NCBI GenBank assembly: GCA_964627305.1
Contig: CAZVHP010000002.1
Coordinates: 124,001 to 188,000 of the forward strand
Length of the DNA: 64,000 nt
Origin: WJKG01 sp964627305
Lineage (GTDB): Bacteria > Zixibacteria > MSB-5A5 > GN15 > FEB-12
Direction: 5' to 3'
This document shows positions 1 to 6,891 of this stretch, in pieces. Positions within the stretch are counted from its first letter, which is position 1; each line of letters opens with the position of its first letter. Below the pieces are notes generated by a model. The model ran no database searches. It was not told the DNA's origin and saw nothing but the letters and a program-made list of their open reading frames with translations. The position numbers and the translations under genes are program-made.

Positions 1-315
1 AAGGAAGCTGCCGAGAGAATTGGCCGTCGAGCGCGGCTGGCACCTTTCTATGCCAGTCTGGATATGGCGATCGTACCGTATGATTTCGAGGCGGCCGCAT
101 CGGATGCGAGCTTGCTGGCCAAGAAGGTTGAGGTCAAGGGGAGCAGCAAGGATCGGGTCGATGTCTTCGTGCAGCCGACCCAAGATTCGGAGATTGCTGC
201 AAAGGTACCCGGCGGCATCCAACTGGAAGTGATAGAAGATACCGGCGAATGGTATTTGGTGAAGCTCCTGGGAGGTAAGCAGGGGTATATCAGCAAGAAG
301 AACACGAAGGATTAG
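1..315 (+). CDS. SH3-domain protein, C-terminal part (cut by window edge)
   Basis: The reading frame is open from the first base and ends at TAG 313-315, so the true start lies outside the window. The last 55 or so residues (from about VDVFVQPTQDSE to the end) have the pattern of a bacterial SH3 (SH3b) fold, including the GEWYLVKLLGGKQGYI stretch typical of the last strands. Such domains usually bind peptides or cell-wall material. The visible upstream part (residues KEAAERIGRRARL) is charged and may be the end of another domain. A terminator-like hairpin follows. The molecular role cannot be told from this fragment. Confidence 0.6.
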   Translation, partial: KEAAERIGRRARLAPFYASLDMAIVPYDFEAAASDASLLAKKVEVKGSSKDRVDVFVQPTQDSEIAAKVPGGIQLEVIEDTGEWYLVKLLGGKQGYISKKNTKD

Positions 316-353
316 GCTTCGGCAGCAACCTCCATCGACAGTTTGGCGGTTTT

Positions 354-394
354 GGCAGCTCCTCCGGTGAGGTGGGGCTGCCGTTTCTTTTTTT
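354..394 (+). terminator. Rho-independent terminator after the SH3 gene
   Basis: GGCAGC and GCTGCC arms (354-359 and 377-382), with CTC/GAG pairing inside and a CGGT loop, are followed by a T-rich run at 384-394. It lies 40 bases after the SH3-protein stop codon. Confidence 0.65.
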
Positions 395-608
395 CGTCGA
401 CGAGCCGCAATGGCTGAGTCGGGGACGGAATGCGGGGGGCGTCGATGTGGAAAGGAGACGTCCGATTAGCAACACGGATGAGCCTCGGAACTGAGCAGGC
501 CGTGACCTGTTAGACAAGTACACACCTGCTACCGGCAGATCTGCAGGATTGGTGCTGTGGGCGGATCGTTATCAGGCAGCGGGTGTTTGTTAACGGGAGG
601 GTGCTGTT

Positions 609-1739
609 GTGTTTGGTCATGGCGTCAAGCTTTTCACGCTGTTCGGATTCGATATCAAGATTGACCTGAGTTGGTTGATTCTGGCAGTCCTGATTACGTG
701 GACACTGGCCCGAGGTGTGTTTCCCGAGTACTACGATGATCTGTCGGTGTCAGCGTACTGGTGGATGGGAATCGGGGGGATGATCGGGCTATTTGTTTCG
801 ATAGTGCTGCACGAGTTGTCGCATGCGCTGGTGGCGCGTCAGTTCGGCATTCGCATGCATGGCATTACGTTGTTCATTTTTGGCGGTGTCGCTGAGATGA
901 CCGATGAGCCAAGGAGCGCCCGGGCAGAATTGCTGATGGCCATAGCGGGGCCGATCGCGAGCGCCTTTGTCGGTCTGGCATTGCTGGGAATCGACACCGC
1001 CTTCGGTGAGGGATGGTCGCGGCCGGTTCACGGTGTGGTCGTTTACCTTGGCTTTCTCAATTTGATCCTGGCTGGTTTCAACATGCTGCCAGCGTTTCCG
1101 CTTGATGGCGGACGCGTCCTGCGGTCGTTGCTGTGGATGTGGAAGGACAATGTGCGCTGGGCTACCAGGATCGCCTCACGCATCGGTTCCGGGTTCGGAG
1201 TCGTTCTGATAATCCTCGGGGCTGTCAATTTTTTCGCAGGCAACCTGATCGGCGGTATCTGGATGGTACTCATCGGGTTTTTCCTGCGCTCGATTTCACA
1301 GCAGGCCTACCAGCAGTTGCTCGTTCGCAAGGCGCTCCAGGGCGAATCGATTGAACGCTTCATGAAACCGAACCCGGTGACCGTGCCGCCGTCGATATCT
1401 GTCAAGGACTTCGTTGAGGACTACGTGTACGAGCATCACTTCAAGTTCTTCCCGGTCGTTGAGGATTCCCGACTGGTCAGTTGCGTGACGGTGGACAGGG
1501 TCAAGAGCGTAGATCGCGATCAATGGCCCATCCGGACCGTCAGAGATATAGCGACGGAATGCTCCGAGGATAATACGACCTCGCCTGAGACGGAGCCGAT
1601 TGATGCTCTGGCGAAGATGCGCCGGACCGGCAACAGCCGCCTGATGGTCACTCGTGGCAGAGAGTTGGTGGGGATTGTTGCCCTAAAAGATATGCTGGAG
1701 TTTCTGTCACTCAAGGTTGATCTGGAAGAGTCAACATAG
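609..1739 (+). CDS. Site-2 protease family (M50) membrane metalloprotease with CBS pair
   Basis: 376 residues from a GTG start preceded by GGGAGG at 595-600. The zinc motif HELSH is at residues 68-72, and the second M50 motif NMLPAFPLDGGR (about 158-169) supplies the third ligand Asp. Several hydrophobic segments cover residues 15-235. The C-terminal 130 residues look like a degenerate pair of CBS domains (KPNPVTVPPSISVKDFVEDY and the later GNSRLMVTRG...VGIVALKDML). This is the common Rip-like S2P-CBS architecture, which cleaves membrane proteins within the bilayer; the CBS pair may sense adenine nucleotides. It stands alone, and its substrate is unknown. Confidence 0.9.
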   Translation: MFGHGVKLFTLFGFDIKIDLSWLILAVLITWTLARGVFPEYYDDLSVSAYWWMGIGGMIGLFVSIVLHELSHALVARQFGIRMHGITLFIFGGVAEMTDEPRSARAELLMAIAGPIASAFVGLALLGIDTAFGEGWSRPVHGVVVYLGFLNLILAGFNMLPAFPLDGGRVLRSLLWMWKDNVRWATRIASRIGSGFGVVLIILGAVNFFAGNLIGGIWMVLIGFFLRSISQQAYQQLLVRKALQGESIERFMKPNPVTVPPSISVKDFVEDYVYEHHFKFFPVVEDSRLVSCVTVDRVKSVDRDQWPIRTVRDIATECSEDNTTSPETEPIDALAKMRRTGNSRLMVTRGRELVGIVALKDMLEFLSLKVDLEEST

Positions 1740-1792
1740 ACTGAGGTTTCAATGACACAGGCGCATATTTCGTTAAACCGTATCGATTTCAA

Positions 1793-1821
1793 TTGACAAA
1801 GGCACGCCGATGCACTACCCT
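1793..1821 (+). promoter_or_regulatory. Candidate sigma70 promoter of the hydrogenase operon
   Basis: TTGACA at 1793-1798, a 17-base spacer, then TACCCT at 1816-1821, which keeps the essential T, A and final T of the -10 box. Transcription would start near 1828, about 57 bases before hydB. It is the only good box pair in the 145-base gap. Confidence 0.5.
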
Positions 1822-1831
1822 TGGGGGTAGT
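1814..1831. promoter_or_regulatory. Perfect inverted repeat over the hydB -10 region
   Basis: ACTACCC (1814-1820), four bases, then GGGTAGT (1825-1831). The arms are perfect and sit on the proposed -10 box and start point, as an operator for a repressor would. The cognate regulator is not identifiable here. Confidence 0.4.
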
Positions 1832-1847
1832 AAGTTGATATAAGGTT

Positions 1848-1865
1848 TTGTGAAAAAGATCACAA
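1848..1865. promoter_or_regulatory. CRP/FNR-family binding site upstream of hydB
   Basis: TTGTGA-N6-TCACAA, perfectly palindromic and very close to the CRP consensus half-site TGTGA. Its centre is 28 bases before the hydB ATG. If the promoter at 1793-1821 is used, the site lies at about +29, which suggests repression or road-blocking. It would activate only from another start point. Confidence 0.6.
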
Positions 1866-1884
1866 ACGAGACTGGGGATACCTT

Positions 1885-2997
1885 ATGGCCACGTCGGTAA
1901 TGTCGGTGGCTGATCTTCAGCGGCTTCTGGATACCTTGTCTGAGCAGGGCAGGGAAATCATCGGGCCGACGGTCCGGGATGGGGCGATAGTCTACGAGCG
2001 CGTGCATTCAATCCAGGAACTGCCAATCGGTTACCGGGAATCACAAGGCGGTGGCTACTACCGCCTCACATCAACATCAGACAATTCGCTGTTTGCGTAC
2101 ACGATGGGTCCGCAGTCGTGGAAGCGACACCTGCTGCCGGCCGAGCATCGTGTGCTCGAGGCGACGCGCAAGGGTCGCGGTTTCTCTGTGGCGACCGATG
2201 CTGATGACCCGCCACAGATGGCTTTTCTGGGTGTGCGAGCCTGCGAAGTGGCCGCAATAGCCGCGCTGGACAAGGCCCTGCTTGAGGGGCCGCATGTATC
2301 GGAGCCCTACCGGAAGCGTCGTGAGCGGACGCTGATCATCGCGGTGAACTGCACGTGCGCCGGAGACACCTGTTTTTGCGCCTCGATGGGGACTGGGCCG
2401 CGGGTAAGGGGGGGGCACGACATTCTGCTCACGGAGCCGTATGAGGTTCAGCCCGGAGTCTGTCTGGCCCAGTCCGGAAGCGAGCAGGGTCAGGCGTTGC
2501 TGGACAGCCTGGGGTTGGCCGAGGCCACCGATGCCCAGATAGCCGCCGCCGATGAGGCCGTAGCGGCGGCTGCGACGTCGATGGGCCGTACGCTGCAGAC
2601 CGAGAAGCTTCCTGAGATACTGCGGGAAGCGCTGTCTGACACTCACTGGGACGAGATAGCGGAGCGGTGTCTGAGTTGCGGTAACTGCACGATGGTGTGT
2701 CCGACCTGTTTCTGCTCGACGGTGGTCGATAGTACCGACATCAGTGGTCGTCTGGCCACTCGAACGATGAAGTGGGATTCGTGTCATACACTCGACTTCT
2801 CATACATTCATGGCGGGAGTGTGCGCACCAGTGCGATGGCGCGCTACCGGCAATGGATGATGCACAAGTTGTGCTACTGGACCGAGCAGTTCGGAGCATT
2901 CGGATGTGTCGGATGTGGTCGTTGCATTGTGTGGTGTCCGGTAGGCATAGATATTACTGAAGAGGCGGCAAGATTTCGAACGAAAGTATCGAGGTAA
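1885..2997 (+). CDS. hydB: Group 3b [NiFe] hydrogenase beta subunit (4Fe-4S electron carrier)
   Basis: 370 residues. The C-terminal half holds two ferredoxin-type 4Fe-4S motifs: C262-x2-C265-x2-C268-x3-C272 (RCLSCGNCTMVCPTC) and C341-x2-C344-x2-C347-x3-C351 (GCVGCGRCIVWCP). A further cysteine group (NCTCAGDTCFC, about 155-165) and C120 occur upstream, as in sulfhydrogenase beta subunits. The protein relays electrons between the hydrogenase small subunit and the FAD/NAD(P) subunit in the cytoplasm. It is the first gene of the operon. The order hydB - cNMP protein - hydG - hydD - hydA is a recognised bacterial group 3b arrangement. Confidence 0.93.
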   Translation: MATSVMSVADLQRLLDTLSEQGREIIGPTVRDGAIVYERVHSIQELPIGYRESQGGGYYRLTSTSDNSLFAYTMGPQSWKRHLLPAEHRVLEATRKGRGFSVATDADDPPQMAFLGVRACEVAAIAALDKALLEGPHVSEPYRKRRERTLIIAVNCTCAGDTCFCASMGTGPRVRGGHDILLTEPYEVQPGVCLAQSGSEQGQALLDSLGLAEATDAQIAAADEAVAAAATSMGRTLQTEKLPEILREALSDTHWDEIAERCLSCGNCTMVCPTCFCSTVVDSTDISGRLATRTMKWDSCHTLDFSYIHGGSVRTSAMARYRQWMMHKLCYWTEQFGAFGCVGCGRCIVWCPVGIDITEEAARFRTKVSR

Positions 2998-3002
2998 GAA
3001 CC

Positions 3003-3470
3003 ATGGAGAACCTTGGCAGGATCTTAAGTGAGCATCCCTTCCTGCAGGGGATGACCGACAGCCAGTTGGCATTGCTGGTTGGGTGCGCCTCCAATGTCGT
3101 GTTCAAGCCAGGCGAGTTCATCATCCGCGAAGGTCAGCCGGCTGACAATTTCTACTTCATACGGCATGGGATGGTGCAGATTGAAACGCACATTCCGCAG
3201 AAGGGGCCGCTGGTGATCCGGACCCGGCACGAGGGAGAGGTGTTGGGCTGGTCGTGGCTGGTCCCGCCGTACCGCTGGCATTTCGATGCCCGGGCGATTG
3301 AGCAAACACGGGCGATCGCCATAGATGGCAAGTGCCTGCGTGAGAAGTGTGAAACAGATCATGCGCTCGGCTATGAGATCATGAAGCGGTTTTCGCGGAT
3401 TATCGCTGAGCGACTGGAAGCGACCCGATTGCAGTTGATGGATGTCTATGGCGACAGCTCGAGGTACTAA
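3003..3470 (+). CDS. Stand-alone cyclic-nucleotide-binding domain protein of the hydrogenase operon
   Basis: 155 residues forming one cNMP-binding (CRP-type) beta-roll, from FLQGMTDSQLALL at the N-terminus through FKPGEFIIREGQPADNFYFI. The phosphate-binding-cassette-like segment has GEVLGWSW at about 78-85 and R91. The protein ends after a helix (IMKRFSRIIAERLEATRLQL) and has no helix-turn-helix, so it is not a DNA-binding CRP. It sits 5 bases after hydB and overlaps hydG, so it is co-translated with the enzyme subunits. I infer that it makes hydrogenase activity or assembly respond to a cyclic nucleotide by protein-protein contact. The ligand is not known. Confidence 0.85.
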   Translation: MENLGRILSEHPFLQGMTDSQLALLVGCASNVVFKPGEFIIREGQPADNFYFIRHGMVQIETHIPQKGPLVIRTRHEGEVLGWSWLVPPYRWHFDARAIEQTRAIAIDGKCLREKCETDHALGYEIMKRFSRIIAERLEATRLQLMDVYGDSSRY

Positions 3471-3501
3471 GAAGGCGGCTGCCGGTCGGGGTAGTGATGC
3501 C

Positions 3502-4317
3502 ATGCTGGCTCAGCCCTTTGCGATCAGGCGGGTCAAGAATGAGACGCACGACACGTTCTCGTGCGAGCTGGAGCCGACCACTCCGAAGCGGGAATGGCCG
3601 TTTGCTCCCGGGCAGTTCAACATGCTCTACGTGTTCGGTGTGGGGGAGGTGCCGATCTCTATCAGCGGCGACCCCACGCGTCCCGGGACGCTGATACATA
3701 CGACCCGCGAGGTTGGTGCTGTCACGCGCGCCATGCGGGCATTGAAAGTCGGGCAGGCAATAGGTGTGCGTGGACCATACGGTCGGGGCTGGCCCGTGGA
3801 GGAAGCGAACGGCAAGGACCTGGTAATCATCACCGGCGGCATTGGGCTGGCGCCACTGCGCCCGGTGATATACCATGCTTTGGCGCACCGGGAGCAGTAC
3901 AACAAGATTGTGCTGCTGTACGGGGCGCGCACGCCGGAGGACATTCTGTACGAGCGAGAGCTGGAGAAATGGCGCTCACGCTTTGACCTCGAAATCTATC
4001 TCACCGTGGATCGCGCGACCGGTTCGTGGTGCGGCAATGTCGGCGTGGTGACGCAGTTGATCCATCGTTCGCCGTTCGATCACGCCAACTGCCTTGCCAT
4101 GGTGTGTGGTCCGGAGATCATGATGCGGTTCACCGCGCTTGAGTTGGAGCGACGGGGGGTAGCCCTCGATCGCATCTATGTCTCCATGGAGCGCAATATG
4201 AAATGTGGTATCGGGCTGTGCGGACACTGCCAGTTGGGCGGCTCGTTTGTCTGCAAGGACGGACCGGTGTATCGGTATGACGAGGTGAGAGCGGTGATCA
4301 TGGAGCGGGAGGTGTAA
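3502..4317 (+). CDS. hydG: Group 3b hydrogenase gamma subunit, FAD/NAD(P)H oxidoreductase
   Basis: Ferredoxin-reductase-type subunit that passes electrons to NAD(P). The FAD motif PISISGDP is near residues 51-58, the NAD(P) loop IITGGIGLAPLRP near 109-121, and a C-terminal [2Fe-2S] set is C235, C240, C243, C251 (MKCGIGLCGHCQLGG). I chose the ATG at 3502 (271 aa) because family homology begins there (PFAIRRVKNETHDTF). The frame stays open back to ATG 3442, which would overlap the cNMP gene by 29 bases and add a Lys/Ala-rich extension; that start is also possible. It lies one base before hydD. Confidence 0.9.
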   Translation: MLAQPFAIRRVKNETHDTFSCELEPTTPKREWPFAPGQFNMLYVFGVGEVPISISGDPTRPGTLIHTTREVGAVTRAMRALKVGQAIGVRGPYGRGWPVEEANGKDLVIITGGIGLAPLRPVIYHALAHREQYNKIVLLYGARTPEDILYERELEKWRSRFDLEIYLTVDRATGSWCGNVGVVTQLIHRSPFDHANCLAMVCGPEIMMRFTALELERRGVALDRIYVSMERNMKCGIGLCGHCQLGGSFVCKDGPVYRYDEVRAVIMEREV

Positions 4318-4318
4318 C

Positions 4319-5098
4319 GTGGCCACGAAGAAGAAGCCGAAACTGGCGGTCTGGAAATTTGCATCGTGCGATGGGTGTCAGCTTTCGTTGCTTGACTGCG
4401 AGGATGAACTGCTGGCGGTCGCGGACGCGGTGCACATAGCCAACTTCCCGGAGGCGAGTCGGGCGGTGGTAAAGGGGCCCTACGATCTGTCGCTAGTGGA
4501 GGGGTCGATCACGACGCCGCACGATGCCGAGCGGATTCACAAGATCCGTCGGATGTCACGACACCTGGTAGTGATCGGCGCCTGTGCGACGGCGGGGGGT
4601 ATCCAGGCACTGCGCAATTTTGCTGATGTCGAGCAGTACAAACGGATGGTGTATCCCAATCCGGAGTATTTGGAGTCGCTGCGCAAGTCGACACCGATTG
4701 CGGACCATGTTTTTGTCGATTACGAGCTGTGCGGCTGTCCCATCAACAAGTACCAGTTGCTGGAGGTGCTCACGGCCTTCCTGCACGGGCGCAAGCCGAG
4801 TATCCCCGGTTACAGCGTGTGCGTTGAATGCAAGCGACGCGGCAATGTCTGTGTTATGGTTACCACCGGGACGCCCTGCATGGGGCCGGTGACGCAGGCC
4901 GGTTGCGGCGCCATCTGTCCGGCGTTCAACCGTGGCTGCTATGCCTGTTTCGGTCCGTCCGAGACCACCAATACTTCTTCGCTGGCGCATTGGTTCGAAC
5001 AGAACGGGCTGAGTCACGATAGCATGGTGCGCATCTTCCGCGGCTTCAATGCGGTCTCTGAACCATTCCGAAAGCAGAGTGAAGCTTATGAGCAGTAG
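4319..5098 (+). CDS. hydD: Group 3b hydrogenase delta (small) subunit
   Basis: 259 residues from GTG. It carries the iron-sulfur clusters next to the active site. The proximal-cluster motif SCDGCQ gives C17 and C20, followed by GACATAGG and LCGCP. The C-terminal cysteine-rich part (CVECKRRGNVC, then GTPCMGPVTQAGCGAICP and RGCYACFG) holds the medial and distal cluster ligands. There is no twin-arginine signal, so the enzyme is cytoplasmic, as expected for group 3. The stop overlaps the start of hydA by 11 bases, indicating translational coupling. Confidence 0.94.
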   Translation: MATKKKPKLAVWKFASCDGCQLSLLDCEDELLAVADAVHIANFPEASRAVVKGPYDLSLVEGSITTPHDAERIHKIRRMSRHLVVIGACATAGGIQALRNFADVEQYKRMVYPNPEYLESLRKSTPIADHVFVDYELCGCPINKYQLLEVLTAFLHGRKPSIPGYSVCVECKRRGNVCVMVTTGTPCMGPVTQAGCGAICPAFNRGCYACFGPSETTNTSSLAHWFEQNGLSHDSMVRIFRGFNAVSEPFRKQSEAYEQ

Positions 5099-6380
5099 AA
5101 CCATCAAAGTCGATTACCTCGCCCGCGTCGAGGGCGAGGGGGGGCTGTATGTCCGGATCAAGGGAGATGAAGTTGCCGAGGTGCGCCTGAACATCTTCGA
5201 GCCGCCGAGATACTTCGAGGCGTTCATGAGAGGTCGACATTTCACAGAGGCTCCGGATATCACTGCTCGCATCTGTGGGATTTGCCCGGTTGCTTATCAG
5301 ATGAGTTCTTCCCATGCCATGGAGCAGGCCTGCGGCGTGACTGTGGGCGGGGCACTGCGGGAGTTGCGTCGACTGATCTACTGCGGTGAGTGGATAGAAT
5401 CGCACGGCCTGCACATCTACATGCTGCACGCCCCCGACTTCCTTGGTTACGAGGACGCGATAGCAGTGGCCAAAGACTACCCCGATATTGTCCAGCGGGG
5501 GCTGAAGCTCAAGAAGATCGGCAACGACCTGATGATTGCACTTGGTGGGCGGGAGATTCATCCGATCAACCCCCGGGTGGGTGGTTTCTACCGTGTTCCA
5601 TCACGGAAGGAACTGGAAGCGTTCGTTGAACCGCTCACGTGGGCGCTGGAGGCGTCGCTGGAGACGGTGCGCTGGACCGCTGGGCTTTCTTTCCCGTCGC
5701 TGGAGCGCGACTACGAGTGCGTTTCACTGCGGCACGAGGATGAATACCCGCTGTGCGAGGGGCGGGTGGTCTCCAACAAGGGAGTGGATGTTGCCATTGA
5801 AGATTTCCTGAAGGTATTCGAAGAGGAGCATGTACCGCATTCCACGTCACTGCACGCCTATGTCAAGGATCGCGGCGACTATCTGGCCGGCCCCATGGCG
5901 CGGTATAACAACAACTTCGACAAGCTCCCGAAGGTGGCTCAGGATGTAGCGCGGGAGGCGGGTCTGGGGGAGACGTGCATGAACCCGTTCAAGAGCATCA
6001 TTGTTCGGGCGGTCGAGTTGGTATTTGCATGCCATGAGGCGCTCCGGATCATAAACAGCTACGAACCTCCGGAAGGGCCGTTCATTGAGTGCACGCCTCG
6101 CAATGCGGTGGGGTCCGGGTGCACGGAGGCGCCGCGAGGCCTGTTGTACCATCGCTACCAGATCGATGATCAGGGGTTGATTCGATCAGCGAGGATCATC
6201 CCACCGACATCGCAGAACCAGAAGGCTATCGAGGCCGATCTGCGTCAGTTCGTGCAGCAGAACCTCAATCTGATGACCAAGGATAAGCTGACGTGGCAGT
6301 GTGAGCAGGCGGTTCGCAACTACGATCCGTGCATATCCTGTTCCTGTCACTTTCTCAAGCTGCACATCGAGCGGGAGTGA
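5088..6380 (+). CDS. hydA: Group 3b hydrogenase alpha (large, NiFe-binding) subunit
   Basis: 430 residues from ATG 5088. The frame extends to 5049, but only the 5088 start gives the usual N-terminus (KVDYLARVEGEGG). The NiFe ligands are the L1 motif RICGICP (C63, C66) and the L2 motif DPCISCSCH (C415, C418). Nine residues (FLKLHIERE) follow His421, which is the C-terminal extension removed by the maturation endopeptidase encoded next. The catalytic reaction is reversible H2 oxidation coupled to NAD(P); group 3b members can also reduce sulfur or polysulfide. Both cysteine pairs are present, so the enzyme should be active. Confidence 0.95.
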   Translation: MSSRTIKVDYLARVEGEGGLYVRIKGDEVAEVRLNIFEPPRYFEAFMRGRHFTEAPDITARICGICPVAYQMSSSHAMEQACGVTVGGALRELRRLIYCGEWIESHGLHIYMLHAPDFLGYEDAIAVAKDYPDIVQRGLKLKKIGNDLMIALGGREIHPINPRVGGFYRVPSRKELEAFVEPLTWALEASLETVRWTAGLSFPSLERDYECVSLRHEDEYPLCEGRVVSNKGVDVAIEDFLKVFEEEHVPHSTSLHAYVKDRGDYLAGPMARYNNNFDKLPKVAQDVAREAGLGETCMNPFKSIIVRAVELVFACHEALRIINSYEPPEGPFIECTPRNAVGSGCTEAPRGLLYHRYQIDDQGLIRSARIIPPTSQNQKAIEADLRQFVQQNLNLMTKDKLTWQCEQAVRNYDPCISCSCHFLKLHIERE

Positions 6381-6387
6381 GCACCTG

Positions 6388-6891
6388 ATGACGGCCGGCA
6401 GACCGACAGTGCGCGTTATCGGGCTGGGCAATGCATATCGCGGCGATGATGCGATTGGTCTGGAGGTTTCTCGAGAGGTCGGCAGGAGAATGCCGGAGAT
6501 CGACACCGTGGCCGGTGTAGCCGACGGTACCATGTTACTCGACCTGTGGACGCAAGCGGACCTGTGCATAGTCGTTGACTGTGCCGTTTCCGGACAGGCG
6601 GCAGGGACTATTCACCGGTTTGACGGCCTGCGGCAACGGATTCCGGCGGGGCTGTTCAGCAGTTTCTCCACTCACGCTTACTCCATCCCCGGAGCGATTG
6701 AACTGGGCAAGGCGCTGGGCCGGCTTCCCGGAGGGCTTGTGGTGTACGCTATCGAAGGTGCCACGTTTGCCTGTGGTGCGCGTATTGCGGCACCGGTTCT
6801 TGAAGCGGCTGAGAACGTGATCGCTCAGATCGAGGCTGAGATCAGGATGCATCAGCAGAGAAATGACCATGCGAAGTCCCGGCCAGCATAA
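6388..6891 (+). CDS. Hydrogenase maturation endopeptidase (HyaD/HycI family)
   Basis: 167 residues from ATG 6388, seven bases after hydA. The family signature GLGNAYRGDDAIGLEV is at the N-terminus, with later ligands in VVDCAVSG and STHAYSIPG. The enzyme removes the C-terminal tail of HydA once nickel is inserted, and the tail is visible in the preceding gene. The frame is open back to 6301 inside hydA, but that extension does not resemble the family. The 3' end overlaps hypF by 29 bases. Confidence 0.9.
   Translation: MTAGRPTVRVIGLGNAYRGDDAIGLEVSREVGRRMPEIDTVAGVADGTMLLDLWTQADLCIVVDCAVSGQAAGTIHRFDGLRQRIPAGLFSSFSTHAYSIPGAIELGKALGRLPGGLVVYAIEGATFACGARIAAPVLEAAENVIAQIEAEIRMHQQRNDHAKSRPA

Noticed and set aside
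3003..3470. CRP-type transcription factor in the hydrogenase operon
   Set aside because: The protein has the nucleotide-binding fold but ends before any helix-turn-helix, so it cannot itself bind the palindrome at 1848-1865.
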